DNA of 33,136 nt from Bacteroidales bacterium (GCA_030531335.1 JAUNNV010000005.1:1-33136); one strand, 5' to 3'; counted from the stretch's first letter, positions 7,541 through 17,316 are shown. Notes: a model not told the origin generated them from the letters alone. Translations and numbers: made by a program.

Positions 7541-8890
7541 ATGAAACGTTATCACACAATCAGTGCGCTTCTTTTGCTGCTTTCCCTTTTTGCCCTACCA
7601 TTGGGTGCGCAACGCGCATTGCTCAAACAAGTCCGCCTCACCATCAACAGCCGCGATGGCGTGTTTGCAAAGGGCGACACCATCAAGATCTACGGACAGC
7701 TCACCGAACAATTCAGCAAGCCACTCACCATGTCCATCTACGATGGGGGGACACGCTATTACGGCACCACCAAAGAGTCGCCCGTTCGGACACCTCTTGA
7801 GCTTACCACCGCGCCAAGACTCATCTTCACCGCCGTCTATCAGCAACCGAAAGCCATCATGCTGTCAGTGGCAGCCGACGAAAAGGCATCGTCGATGATA
7901 GGCTTCATGGTCGCTCCCGAGGAAATGCGCCCGGGCTACGAAACACCGGCCGACTTCATGGCCTATTGGGACAACCAGAAGGCCGGGCTACGCAAGTCGA
8001 AACCGGAGGTGACGCTCAGGAAAATGAAAATAGCGGACAAGGCCGACGCCAAGCGCTTCGAGGCCTACGGCGTGGAAATCTCCATGCCCGAAGGCAACCC
8101 CGTCCGCGGTTTCCTTGTCAAGCCACGCAAGGCCGGGAAAGGCTCGTTGCCCATCCTGCTGAATGTACACTCGGCAGGGGTTTCGGGAGCATGGTGTCAT
8201 GCCACCGTGGAAAATGCCGTCGGCTATGCCAAGAGCGGAAACGGCTGCATCGCCATCGACATCAATGCGCACGGCTATCCCGAGGGCCTGCCAAGCGAGT
8301 ATTATGTAAACTTGGAACAAGGCGAGCTCAAGGACTATTCCACACGTCCGTTGGTCGATAGGGAAAGCCTCTACTTCCGCCTGATGTACCTGCGCGAGGT
8401 GCGGGCCTTGGACTATGTGTGCGGCCTGCCCGAGTGGGACGGCCGTCGCGTGTTGGTGCAAGGCGAGAGTCAGGGCGGAGGTCAGGCCGAGGCCATTGCC
8501 GGGCTCGACAGCCGCATCACGGCCGTTGTGGCCAATGTGCCCGCCTTGACCGACCTCGGAGGAATTCTGCACAACCGCCAAAGCGGATGGCCGGCACCCT
8601 ACGAGAAGGAAGCCGCCACCGCACTGGGCAAAAGCATCCTGCCTTATTTCGACGGAGCCCTGTTCCTGCAGTTCACAAAGGCCAAGCTCTTTATGGTGTC
8701 GGGCATGATCGACGAGACCTGCCACCCCGGAGGCGTACATGCCGCCTTCAACGCATCCACATCGCCCGACAAGCAGATCCATCCCTATCCGTATCGTTGG
8801 CATTCGGGCACCAACAAGCCCTTCGACAAGGAGTGGGACGAAACCATTGGCAAGGCCCGTCGGGACTTCATCAACGACTACCTGAAATAG
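7541..8890 (+). CDS. Acetylxylan esterase, CE7 (AXE1) family
   Basis: A 449-residue secreted alpha/beta-hydrolase. The signal peptide (residues 1-23, ending LGAQ) is followed by a beta domain (about 25-125) that is extra relative to the compact Bacillus-type CE7 enzymes. The hydrolase domain runs from about 130 to 449. The nucleophile is Ser310 in GESQGGGQ. Asp391 (SGMIDETCHPGG) and His421 (YPYRWHSG) complete the triad. CE7 enzymes remove acetyl groups from xylan-derived and other acetylated sugars. The ATG at 7541 was chosen because it starts the signal peptide; an in-frame ATG at 7430 would begin inside the upstream hairpin region. No separate promoter was seen, so read-through from the lipoprotein gene is possible. 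Confidence 0.88.
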   Translation: MKRYHTISALLLLLSLFALPLGAQRALLKQVRLTINSRDGVFAKGDTIKIYGQLTEQFSKPLTMSIYDGGTRYYGTTKESPVRTPLELTTAPRLIFTAVYQQPKAIMLSVAADEKASSMIGFMVAPEEMRPGYETPADFMAYWDNQKAGLRKSKPEVTLRKMKIADKADAKRFEAYGVEISMPEGNPVRGFLVKPRKAGKGSLPILLNVHSAGVSGAWCHATVENAVGYAKSGNGCIAIDINAHGYPEGLPSEYYVNLEQGELKDYSTRPLVDRESLYFRLMYLREVRALDYVCGLPEWDGRRVLVQGESQGGGQAEAIAGLDSRITAVVANVPALTDLGGILHNRQSGWPAPYEKEAATALGKSILPYFDGALFLQFTKAKLFMVSGMIDETCHPGGVHAAFNASTSPDKQIHPYPYRWHSGTNKPFDKEWDETIGKARRDFINDYLK

Positions 8891-8900
8891 AAGTCGTTTG

Positions 8901-8919
8901 TCCCCCCTCGCATGGGGGA
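8901..8919 (+). terminator. Small C/G hairpin after the esterase gene
   Basis: TCCCCC and GGGGGA form a 6-bp stem around a 7-base loop, 11 bases after the esterase stop. The C-rich/G-rich form also resembles small dispersed palindromes found between genes. No T run follows, so the terminator role is tentative. Confidence 0.35.
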
Positions 8920-9030
8920 ATTGGGTGTCTCTGATGCGGAGAAAAAAGAGATTGTCCGCATTTGGAAGCCGTTTTGGGAAATGTTCGATTGAAAAAATTC
9001 ATGAAAGATTTCTATACAGTCCATAAGCTA

Positions 9031-9060
9031 TAGGGGATGTTTTCAGTGAAACACCCCCTA
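9031..9060. terminator. Terminator hairpin at the end of the export operon
   Basis: TAGGGGATGTTT and AAACACCCCCTA pair over 12 positions with one mismatch around a 6-base loop. It lies 17 bases beyond the stop of the last exporter gene (minus strand) and between convergent transcripts, so it could serve both strands. It resembles the hairpin at 848-871 in having a GGGG...CACCCC core. Confidence 0.6.
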
Positions 9061-9076
9061 TCTTTCTTTGGACAAA

Positions 9077-11512
9077 CTATTCGGTCTTGATGCTTTCCAT
9101 CGGATTCTTTGTGGCTACGTGCCAGCTTTGAACGACGACAGTGAGGAGAACAACCACACTGACAATGACGAATGCGAGAGGGAAGATCCACCAATAAATG
9201 GGCGTGTGCTCGGCAAAGTTCTGTAGCCATTGCTCGCTAAGGTAGTAACCTATTGGGGCAGCTATCGCGAAGGAAAGGATGAGTGGAAGTATGTAGCGGC
9301 GAGTGAAGAGTGACAACACCTCGCCCACGCTGCTGCTCATCACCTTGCGGATGGCAATTTCCTTACGACGACACTCCGTCTCGAACATTGTGAGGCAGAA
9401 GACTCCGATGAGGGTGATGAAGATGCAGATGAAGGCAAAGAGTTTGACCTGACCGATGAATCGGAACTCCTCTTCGTATGCTTTCTCCAAGCAATCATCC
9501 AGGAAGTAGAACGTGTGCTGCTTGTCGTGGCAAAGGCGGTCGAGCAGTTTTGCAGCATCCTGCTTTGCCTTGAGTTTGTCATAGCCTGCTTTTGTTCGGA
9601 TGAAGATCTTCTTGCAATCATCACTCCAGTATTCCATGCCTGTGCCATAGATGATGAAAGCCATATCCTTCTCGCTGCTGTTGACACGCATGGTTGTGAA
9701 TTGGAAGTCCTTGCACACACCCACCACGGGATAGGTGATGGGAACGTAACCAGAATTCAACTCTAATGGAGCCAATGGCTGGCCAATGTAGAAGTTCTTG
9801 TAGCGACGTGCCGACGATTCAGTTATGATGAAGGCACCATCCTTGTCCGAATCGTTGAAGTCGCGACCTTCCACCATCTCGATTCCCAATGTCTTCAGCA
9901 GATCCTTGTTGGCAGGCATCATGTAGAAGTATCGGCGAACACCTCCTTCGAAATTGCCTCCCCACTGCATGAAAACGTCGGCATCGCCAGGTTCAATCAT
10001 GCCATACGCCACACTTTCCACCCAAGGCAGTTGTTCCAGTTCCTTGTTCAGTACATCTTTCTTGCTCATGCCTTCAGTCGAAAGCATAGTGAAGAGGATT
10101 TCGTCTTTGTTGAATCCATAGTCTGACGAATAGATATGGCGTGTCTGGCACATCATCACACCGATGTAGAGAGTCAGCACGAAGCCAACCACCATCTGCA
10201 TGCATACCATCAGTGTGCGGAGCTGACGACCTTTTGGTGACAATCCGAATGCCCCCTTCAGTGCCAATGCAGGTGCAAATGATGTGGCAAACCAGGCTGG
10301 GTAAATTCCTGATAATACGCCAACCATCACTGCACCAGCAAAGGTAAGAGCACAAAGTTCCAGATGATCCGAGAAATCAACGTTTCCCGACATCAAGGAC
10401 ATGCAATCGTCATTGAGAGCGAACAACTTGACCCACAGTGTGCTAAGAAACAAGGCAACAACTGCAAGCACAACGCATTCTGCGACGAACTCCATGCGCA
10501 AACTGAGTGCAGAGGCTCCCATCACCTTGCGTGTATTGATGCTGCGGATGCGACTTGGTGCCTGAGCCAGAATAAAGTTGCTGTAGTTTAGCAATGCCAC
10601 AATGAGCACGAAGAGTGCCGACCAGAAGATGATAGTCACAAGATTTCTGTTGCCCTTGTCGTAGTGATTGACACCACTGAAATAGGTTTCATCCAAACAG
10701 TTTAGACGAATATCCATTCGCGTGTCTTTATTGAACTGCATCCAATCTGAAGAACCGTATTTCTCCATCAGCATCTTTCGCATAGATGCCTCGACTGACT
10801 CTTTGTTATCGGGAGAATCCAAACGAACATACGTAAGAAAGCTCCATGCTTGACCAGAATTAAAGCTTATGTTTTTCAATCCAAGATAGATTCCATCTTG
10901 AAGAAGGCAGTTTGCTGGCATATCTTCGGCAACACCAATGACCTCCAGTTCGCCCGGCCCAACCCCCCTCCCGACCACCTCTGAGGGGGAGGGGTTTGTG
11001 CCTACAGTTAGGCGTTTGGCTTGGGGAATGCTGAACGTCTTGCCCACAGCATCGGCAGTACCGAACAACTGTTCTGCAACACTTTTCGTTACAACAGCTT
11101 GTGTTCTTGTTGTATAGTGCGATGTGCCGTAAAGCATTTTTACGCCAAAGAAATCCAAGCCAGGATCGCCAATCTGCGTGGACATGATGTCGTCAAATTG
11201 GTTACCTCCGACATATACAGGAAATTTCCAATGCACCATATTGTCACTCACAACATCCTCAACGTGCGTCATCTCCTTTATGGTCAATTCGAATGTACGA
11301 ATCATGTAGCACGACCAATCAGCATTCGTAGTAAAACCACCCACCTCCACTCTATAGGTTCGTTCGTGGTCTTTGATGCTATGGTTGTACGTTCGATTGA
11401 ACTCCACCTGAGTAGCAAAGAGATAGAAGGCAGCCAATGCGATGCTCAACCCAAGAACGTTGAGGGCGTACGCCAATTTATGACTCCTTATTTGATATAA
11501 TAAACTTTTCAT
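9077..11512 (-). CDS. ABC transporter permease with two FtsX halves (MacB-like)
   Basis: An 811-residue inner-membrane protein made of two FtsX/MacB-type halves. TM helix near 13-33, a periplasmic MacB-PCD-like domain (about 40-285), three TM helices (about 290-415), then a second TM/periplasmic/three-TM set ending near 800. The loop ECRRKEIAIRKVMSSS is the coupling helix region of this family, and the end PMESIKTE matches that of the sister permease (PAESIKTE). With the adjacent ATPase, adaptor and TolC homologue it should form a tripartite pump that pushes a substrate from the periplasm outward. Residues about 171-190 (GTNPSPSEVVGRGVGPGELE) look like an insertion within a strand normally reading LTV-VIGVAEDMP. 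This insertion coincides with a palindromic DNA repeat. It is the last gene of the operon. Confidence 0.88.
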   Translation of the reverse strand: MKSLLYQIRSHKLAYALNVLGLSIALAAFYLFATQVEFNRTYNHSIKDHERTYRVEVGGFTTNADWSCYMIRTFELTIKEMTHVEDVVSDNMVHWKFPVYVGGNQFDDIMSTQIGDPGLDFFGVKMLYGTSHYTTRTQAVVTKSVAEQLFGTADAVGKTFSIPQAKRLTVGTNPSPSEVVGRGVGPGELEVIGVAEDMPANCLLQDGIYLGLKNISFNSGQAWSFLTYVRLDSPDNKESVEASMRKMLMEKYGSSDWMQFNKDTRMDIRLNCLDETYFSGVNHYDKGNRNLVTIIFWSALFVLIVALLNYSNFILAQAPSRIRSINTRKVMGASALSLRMEFVAECVVLAVVALFLSTLWVKLFALNDDCMSLMSGNVDFSDHLELCALTFAGAVMVGVLSGIYPAWFATSFAPALALKGAFGLSPKGRQLRTLMVCMQMVVGFVLTLYIGVMMCQTRHIYSSDYGFNKDEILFTMLSTEGMSKKDVLNKELEQLPWVESVAYGMIEPGDADVFMQWGGNFEGGVRRYFYMMPANKDLLKTLGIEMVEGRDFNDSDKDGAFIITESSARRYKNFYIGQPLAPLELNSGYVPITYPVVGVCKDFQFTTMRVNSSEKDMAFIIYGTGMEYWSDDCKKIFIRTKAGYDKLKAKQDAAKLLDRLCHDKQHTFYFLDDCLEKAYEEEFRFIGQVKLFAFICIFITLIGVFCLTMFETECRRKEIAIRKVMSSSVGEVLSLFTRRYILPLILSFAIAAPIGYYLSEQWLQNFAEHTPIYWWIFPLAFVIVSVVVLLTVVVQSWHVATKNPMESIKTE
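10943..11002 (-). repeat. In-frame palindromic repeat inside the permease gene
   Basis: About 60 bases (20 codons) interrupt the conserved strand RLTV...VIGVAEDMP. The core 10961-10996 is an inverted repeat in which AACCCCCCTCCC pairs with GGGAGGGGTT (two extra C on one arm), with a smaller inner hairpin (CCTC-A-GAGG). The high G+C and palindromic form differ from the surrounding coding DNA and resemble a REP-like element. The length is a multiple of three, so the frame is kept. Confidence 0.65.
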
Positions 11513-11516
11513 GTTG

Positions 11517-12191
11517 TCACAAAATTGTATTCTTGACTACCTCACCGTCAAAGAGATTGATGGTGCGATGGGCGTAGGTGGCATCGTGCTGGCTGTGCGT
11601 CACCATCACGATGGTGGTGCCCTCGGCATTGAGCTGTGAGAGCAGTTCCATCACCTCCAAGCCGTTCTTTGAGTCGAGGTTACCTGTTGGCTCATCGGCA
11701 AGAATAAGCTTTGGCTTACCTACAACGGCACGGGCAATAGCCACACGCTGTTGCTGACCGCCAGAGAGTTGCTGAGGATAGTGGGTGGCACGCTGGGAGA
11801 GGTTCACCTTGCGCAGAATATCCAGCACACGCTGCTTGCGCTCCGCCTTTGACACCTTGAGATACTTCAGTTGCAGGTCAACATTCTCCTCCACGGTCAG
11901 TTCGTCGATGAGGTTGAAGCTCTGGAACACGAAGCCGATGCGACCCTTGCGATACTTGGTGCGATCCTTCTCCTTGAGGTGTCCTACCTCTTCGCCTTCG
12001 AGAAAATAGTTGCCACTGTCTGGGTTGTCGAGCAATCCGAGGATGTTCAGGAGGGTTGACTTGCCACAACCCGAAGGTCCCATAATGGCCACGAACTCAC
12101 CTTCCTTTACTTCGAGGCTTACACCATTCAACGCTGTTGTCTCCACATTCTCTGTGCGGAATACCTTTGTGAGATTTTCAATCTTGATCAT
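11517..12191 (-). CDS. ABC transporter ATP-binding protein (MacB/LolD type)
   Basis: A 224-residue ATPase subunit that powers the two flanking FtsX permeases. Walker A is [11 protein letters not shown] (about residues 36-46). The Q-loop is in [17 protein letters not shown], the signature is [14 protein letters not shown], and Walker B with the catalytic Glu is LILADEPTG. The D-loop is NLDSKNG and the switch His lies in MVTHSQHDA. All elements are intact. Length and the [11 protein letters not shown] segment fit the MacB/LolD subgroup. It starts 25 bases after the upstream permease gene and ends 4 bases before the next, so all three should be co-translated. Confidence 0.95.
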   Translation of the reverse strand: MIKIENLTKVFRTENVETTALNGVSLEVKEGEFVAIMGPSGCGKSTLLNILGLLDNPDSGNYFLEGEEVGHLKEKDRTKYRKGRIGFVFQSFNLIDELTVEENVDLQLKYLKVSKAERKQRVLDILRKVNLSQRATHYPQQLSGGQQQRVAIARAVVGKPKLILADEPTGNLDSKNGLEVMELLSQLNAEGTTIVMVTHSQHDATYAHRTINLFDGEVVKNTIL

Positions 12192-12216
12192 ATTGCTTTA
12201 TGTTTTTTATTGTTAT

Positions 12217-14655
12217 TTATTCGGTTTTGATGCTTTCAGCCGGATTACTTGTTGCTACGATACGAACATAAATATCTGAGGTTATTGCAACTAATGCCAA
12301 TGTCAATACGAATGCCAGAGCGAACACCCACCATGGGAGACTGGCATGTATAATGAACTGTTGCTCCCATCGTTCTGCAGCTATGGCGGCCAGCACGCAT
12401 CCAACTATTGCAGATGGAACAGCTACCATCATAATATCCCTAATGAACATGAGGCGAATCTCCGAGAACATGGCTCCACTTATTCTTCGTATGGCAATTT
12501 CTTTGCTACGACGCTTTACTTCATCGATAGTGTATCCGATAAGACCGATAATGGCTATGAGCAACGTTACAATACCACCAATAAGAATGGTGTTGCGAAC
12601 ATTTAGAGTTTCCTTGAAGTCATCAAGACGCTGGTAGTTGAACGGCTTGACATCCATGTCTTTACCAGGAACAATCTTTTCTATCGCCTCCTTTGTCTTG
12701 CTTACAGATGTAGCAGTAAGATTGTGATACTTAATGATGATGTAAAAGAAGGCATTACATGATAGGTCGGGATCAAGATAGAATATTGCCATAGGTCTTG
12801 TTTCATAGAAAGCCTGTTCTCCCGCATAAAGACCTTGCGAAATAGATTCGAATACTCCTGCAATGACTGAGATACTCTTTCCATCGGAATGCTCAGTAAC
12901 GACAATCTCCTTACCAATAACATCATCCCATCCTGTGTTTGCTTTAAGCATTTCTTCGAACTTGGTGTCAATGAGTACTTCTTCGTCATAGGATTTATCC
13001 TCTGCGAAAGACTTTCCCTTGACAATCTTCACACCCATAACGTCAAACCAGTGAGAGTCATTCCAATAACCATCAGAGATATTAAACAATGCATCGCTGC
13101 TGCCAGGTAGTAGCACATTGTTGCCTGAATACTTGCCAAATGGATTTTGGTTGGAGAATGTGGCATCGGCGATGTCAGGCAGGGAGCGTATTTCGTCCAT
13201 GAGAGCCCTTTTCTGTGATGCGTTCAATCCCCCCAAATCCACGATGGCAGTATTGGTGCAGTCAAAACCAAGGTCAGTGGTCACAAGTTGATTGTACTGA
13301 AGGGTTATGATGCTTAGCAACACACCAAGAAATGCCACAGCAGAGAACTCCACAGCAAGGAGCACACGCTTCCATACTCTCTTGCCTGTAACATGGTTTC
13401 TGAAGACTGTTGCCACAGGAATTCTGTTGTACATTGCTGCAGGAATAACGGAATTGAGTATGAATACGAACAAAACGACAATAGCAGCAATAAACAGAGG
13501 TTTTCCTGTAAACAAATCTGATACAGACGTTCCTGAAAGAGTTTCAACCGTGCCTCTTGAAGCATAGATTAGGGTTATGGCAATGATGCATGCAACAATG
13601 GTATGCACTAGTGACTCAGCCGTCATCATGCTGTACATGTCGAGGGTATCGCTACCCATACATTTGCGTAACGCCATTTCACGGCTTCTGCTTACGGTAT
13701 TGGAAATCACGACAAGCAGATAATTTAAGACAGAGGTCAGCAAAAGTGCCAATGCAACAAAAGTGAGAACCAACATCATATTTCTTGAGTTGGAATTCTT
13801 ACTATGGAACTCTTCATACGGATGTACAGCAAAATGTATTTCCAATCCTGCATTCAGCATCTCTTCGCGAGGTATGTAACGAGCGATGAATCCGCTCATT
13901 CCCTTATTGATTTGCTCTGCTGTAGATCTGTCCGCAAGTTTTATCAATGAAGAGTAACGGTCATTGCCTACAACCCCATCCGACTTGTCAACCATGCCAT
14001 ATAAGCTGATACTTGGAAGAGAAACTACAATATCCGGTCGATAGCTTGTATTTGCAGGATAGTCCTCATATACTCCAGAAATAGTAACAGCAACCCCATT
14101 CGCATCATCTTCAAGTGTGAAGACCTTTCCCGTTATCTGTTCGGCGGCACTAATAGGATTGCTGATTCCTGATAGTTTCATTGCCATCGACGATGAGATA
14201 ACAGCATTTGCTTTCACTCCCAGAGGTTCAACAAGACTTCCTGCCAAGCACTTTCGGTCAAGTATCTTGAAGAAACAAGAATCAGCAAGTATCACACGTT
14301 CCACACTTGCCTTGCGGTCGCTGTTTTGTATGTTCACCTTAGTGTCGCTCGAAAGATATGTCCATCTCGATGCCTCTTCTATGCCAGGAAAATATGTTTT
14401 CATCAGTGGAGCAATGCCGCCAGGAGTCTTTTCATGACTCTGCTCCTGATTGTTAATCACAGCACTCTCTGTGATGTAGAAGATTCTTTCTGAATCGTCA
14501 AAGCAACTATCGTATGTCTGCTCAAAACATACTTTGGTAAGAAGAACCAAGCTCACAGCAAGGCCCAATCCTAACGAGATAATCTTGATGCCATTCCTGC
14601 GACCTTTGGCAGGGAGTGCCTTTATGGCTGCTAAAATGTAATTGATAAAGTCCAT
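12217..14655 (-). CDS. ABC transporter permease with two FtsX halves (MacB-like)
   Basis: An 812-residue inner-membrane protein with the same 8-TM, two-periplasmic-domain build as the permease at 9077-11512. TM helix near 22-42, periplasmic domain about 45-280, three TM helices about 285-420, then a second half with TM helices near 430, 690, 735 and 780. The coupling-loop motif VKRRSKEIAIRRISGA and the PAESIKTE end are present. The two permeases have the same length but low apparent identity, so they probably form a heterodimer around one pair of ATPases. It lies 14 bases after the adaptor gene. The substrate is unknown. Confidence 0.88.
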   Translation of the reverse strand: MDFINYILAAIKALPAKGRRNGIKIISLGLGLAVSLVLLTKVCFEQTYDSCFDDSERIFYITESAVINNQEQSHEKTPGGIAPLMKTYFPGIEEASRWTYLSSDTKVNIQNSDRKASVERVILADSCFFKILDRKCLAGSLVEPLGVKANAVISSSMAMKLSGISNPISAAEQITGKVFTLEDDANGVAVTISGVYEDYPANTSYRPDIVVSLPSISLYGMVDKSDGVVGNDRYSSLIKLADRSTAEQINKGMSGFIARYIPREEMLNAGLEIHFAVHPYEEFHSKNSNSRNMMLVLTFVALALLLTSVLNYLLVVISNTVSRSREMALRKCMGSDTLDMYSMMTAESLVHTIVACIIAITLIYASRGTVETLSGTSVSDLFTGKPLFIAAIVVLFVFILNSVIPAAMYNRIPVATVFRNHVTGKRVWKRVLLAVEFSAVAFLGVLLSIITLQYNQLVTTDLGFDCTNTAIVDLGGLNASQKRALMDEIRSLPDIADATFSNQNPFGKYSGNNVLLPGSSDALFNISDGYWNDSHWFDVMGVKIVKGKSFAEDKSYDEEVLIDTKFEEMLKANTGWDDVIGKEIVVTEHSDGKSISVIAGVFESISQGLYAGEQAFYETRPMAIFYLDPDLSCNAFFYIIIKYHNLTATSVSKTKEAIEKIVPGKDMDVKPFNYQRLDDFKETLNVRNTILIGGIVTLLIAIIGLIGYTIDEVKRRSKEIAIRRISGAMFSEIRLMFIRDIMMVAVPSAIVGCVLAAIAAERWEQQFIIHASLPWWVFALAFVLTLALVAITSDIYVRIVATSNPAESIKTE

Positions 14656-14669
14656 ATTTGTTGTTTATC

Positions 14670-15920
14670 TTATTTCAATTTCAATACTTCATTGTCTTTA
14701 AATGCCTCGTATCCACTGGTGATGACGCGCTCGCCTGGTTCCAGTCCTTCCTCCACCTCGTAATGCTGAGGGTTCTGGCGACCGATGCGGATGTTGCGGC
14801 GGTATGCCTTGCTGCCACTTTTGTCGAGTACGAATATCCAATTGCCCCCTGTGGTTTGGAAGAAGGTACCCTTCTGGATGAGAACGGCTTGGGTTGGTTT
14901 GCCTAATTCGAGGTTTAGGTAATAGGTTTGGCCGGAGCGGATGTTGTCTGGACGAGTTCCTGTAAAGACCAAGTCCGTGCGGAACTTACCTTGTCGCACC
15001 TCTGGATAAACCTTGCGCACAGTGAGGTTGTAGGTCTTGCCATCGCGCTCGAAGGTGGCAGAGAGACCTGCCTTGATGCGGTCGATGTAGTGTTCGTCAA
15101 TCTGTGCCTCTATCTTGAAGTCGCTCAGGTCGTTGATCTGTCCTATCTTTTGCCCCGCTGTGATACTCTGACCAAGTTCCACGTCAAGCAGCCCTAACTC
15201 TCCGTCGATGGCAGAACGCACCTCAAGTTTGCCTTTGCGGTCGCGCACCAGCACTACATTGCGTCGCATGTTGGCAAGGTTGTCCTCCATCTGCTCCATT
15301 TGTATGTCGCGGTACTGGGCATCTTTCTTCAGTCGTTCACCGATGAGTGTCTGCTTCTTTTGGGAGAGCTCGTATTCCTCCTTGGCTTGAAGGTATGTCT
15401 CTTTGGATATTAGCTTTTCCTTGTAGAGGCGTTCGTTCTGCTCGAAGGCTCTATGCTTACGCTCCACGTCCATGTTGAGCGTTGCCTGTTCCGTTTCGTT
15501 GTTCAGTTTGTCCTGTTGCATCGCTACCTGCGTGTTGCGCAGCAGGTTCTGCTTTTCTGCCAGTTCTGCCTCGGCATTGAGAATCTGCAGGTCGAGGTTA
15601 CTGTTGGAGAGACGGATGATGACATCACCCTTCTTCACGGCTTGCCCTTCCTCTGCCACCTTCTCCATCACGATGCCGCCCTCTTCGGGAGAGATATGCA
15701 CCACCTGGATAGGGATGACCGTACCGTTGAGACGTACGTAGTCCTTAAACTCTCCTCGCGTGACATTGCTGATGGTCACGTCCTCAGCATCTACCTGCAT
15801 CGTGCTCTGATGGTTGCCGAAGAAGATCCACAGCAATACAATCAATACGAACGCGCCTCCTGCCATATAGGGAATGTGCTTCTTCTGTAGGCCGCGTTTC
15901 TTCTCTATTATTCTGTCCAC
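14670..15920 (-). CDS. HlyD/MacA-family periplasmic adaptor
   Basis: A 416-residue membrane-fusion protein. Residues 17-35 form the single membrane anchor after a basic cytoplasmic start (KKRGLQKKH). A lipoyl-like half-motif (GTVIPIQVVHISPEEGGIVMEKVAEEGQAVKKGDVIIRL) is followed by a long coiled-coil hairpin (about 110-235, rich in Glu, Gln, Lys and Leu). The second lipoyl half (AIDGELGLLDVELGQSITAGQKIGQI) and beta-barrel and membrane-proximal domains run to the C-terminus (ITSGYEAFKDNEVLKLK). It joins the inner-membrane ABC permeases to the TolC-type channel. It starts 36 bases after that channel's gene, in the same operon. Confidence 0.92.
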   Translation of the reverse strand: MDRIIEKKRGLQKKHIPYMAGGAFVLIVLLWIFFGNHQSTMQVDAEDVTISNVTRGEFKDYVRLNGTVIPIQVVHISPEEGGIVMEKVAEEGQAVKKGDVIIRLSNSNLDLQILNAEAELAEKQNLLRNTQVAMQQDKLNNETEQATLNMDVERKHRAFEQNERLYKEKLISKETYLQAKEEYELSQKKQTLIGERLKKDAQYRDIQMEQMEDNLANMRRNVVLVRDRKGKLEVRSAIDGELGLLDVELGQSITAGQKIGQINDLSDFKIEAQIDEHYIDRIKAGLSATFERDGKTYNLTVRKVYPEVRQGKFRTDLVFTGTRPDNIRSGQTYYLNLELGKPTQAVLIQKGTFFQTTGGNWIFVLDKSGSKAYRRNIRIGRQNPQHYEVEEGLEPGERVITSGYEAFKDNEVLKLK

Positions 15921-15956
15921 AATTTTATTTACTATTTATAGATTTACTATTTATTT

Positions 15957-17276
15957 CTAATACTCAATGAGTGGTGTGCCTTTGTAATAATTCAACATGC
16001 GTGTTTTGTAGATGTATGTAAGCTGGCATTGCAGCAACTGGACTTTGCTCTGTAGAAGTGTGACCGTCTGTGTCTGCACATCGATGGACGATGCCAGCCC
16101 TTCCTCGTACTTACGGATGGTGAGGTGCGTCGCAAGGCTGTCGGATTTCACCTTTGCCGTCATCTTCTCGGTTTCCTTGCGGCTGTTCTCCTGATCCGCG
16201 ATGGCTTCCTGAATCAGTCGTTGCAGTTCGCTGTTGCGATATGCCAGTTCCTCTTCAGCTCTTTTGACGTTGTTTCGCTGGCGGCGAATGTTGGCCAGTG
16301 TGCTGAGTCGGTTGAATATCGGGATGGAGAGCGAGGCAAACACATACCGACCGGCATTGTTTCGGAACTGCTCATCGAAGCTTGTCACGTTCGGCACGTT
16401 CAACTGCTTGTAGTATGTGGTGGAAATGCCTGCGCCCAGGGAGATTGAGGGGTACAAGGCTCCTTTGCTGGAGCGGTAGGCATATTTGGCTGACTGTAGG
16501 CTGTATTCTGCCTGCTTGATTTCTGGATTGGAAAGTCTCGCTTTTCCAAAAACATCTGCCTCCTCAGTATCTGCCAGCTCCAAAGTTTCTTCACTGTATT
16601 CCGCAATCTCAAGAGCGCCATCAATCGGGTAATTCATCAGCTGCTTCAGCGACAGCATGGCATTTTCATAGAGACTATGCTGGTGTGTCACCTCAAAGTC
16701 ATCGGTGGCGTATGTTGCTTGCATCTGAGCCACGTCGGCTTCTCCCTTTTGTCCAACCTCTGCCATGACCTTTGTCTGGCGAAGGAGCATCTCGCTCTCG
16801 GCCCTCTTTTGGGTGGCAAGGTCTATACATCCTTTATAATACAGCGCCATCACGTAGGTTTCCAGCACCTTCTGGGCTGTGGCATCTTTCTGCGCCATCA
16901 GCTGACTCTTGCCCATCAGCACATTCGCCTTGGCGGCACGCAAATTGTTGTAGCGTTGGAATCCATCGAACACAGGAATGCCGGCATTCAGCCCATACGA
17001 ATTGTAGAATGTGCTGACGTTGGTGTAGGTGTTTGTCTCTGGGTCAATGGCACGGCCAAAGTTGTACTGCCCTCCAATTGAGCCCTCTGCAGCTGGGAGG
17101 AAAGAACCAATAACCCTTACCTTCTCTGCCTTGTAGTCATCAAGCGCAATGTCCTGCAGTCGCACCTCATGATTGTGCGCGACAGCATACTGCATGCACC
17201 TGTCAACCGTCCATGGCTTTTGAGCGTACCCCTCCAGACAGGTCATGAAAAGCAATATGTACGTGAGCCTATTCAT
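15957..17276 (-). CDS. TolC-family outer-membrane efflux protein
   Basis: A 439-residue outer-membrane factor with a signal peptide (about 1-18, ending YAQ) and two repeated TolC-type halves of long amphipathic helices. The segment GGQYNFGRAIDPETNTYTNVSTFYNSYGLNAGIPVFDGFQRYNNLRAAKANV is the first beta-strand pair and helix. The corresponding second half contains GAGISTTYYKQ and YVFASLSIPIFNRLSTLANIRRQRNNV. It should form the trimeric exit duct for the pump encoded downstream. It is the first gene of the exporter operon, with a well-formed promoter and upstream operator-like repeats in the 374-base divergent region. Confidence 0.93.
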   Translation of the reverse strand: MNRLTYILLFMTCLEGYAQKPWTVDRCMQYAVAHNHEVRLQDIALDDYKAEKVRVIGSFLPAAEGSIGGQYNFGRAIDPETNTYTNVSTFYNSYGLNAGIPVFDGFQRYNNLRAAKANVLMGKSQLMAQKDATAQKVLETYVMALYYKGCIDLATQKRAESEMLLRQTKVMAEVGQKGEADVAQMQATYATDDFEVTHQHSLYENAMLSLKQLMNYPIDGALEIAEYSEETLELADTEEADVFGKARLSNPEIKQAEYSLQSAKYAYRSSKGALYPSISLGAGISTTYYKQLNVPNVTSFDEQFRNNAGRYVFASLSIPIFNRLSTLANIRRQRNNVKRAEEELAYRNSELQRLIQEAIADQENSRKETEKMTAKVKSDSLATHLTIRKYEEGLASSIDVQTQTVTLLQSKVQLLQCQLTYIYKTRMLNYYKGTPLIEY

Positions 17277-17316
17277 TTACAATTTTATCATTTACTATTT
17301 GCTCTGAATTTTGATG

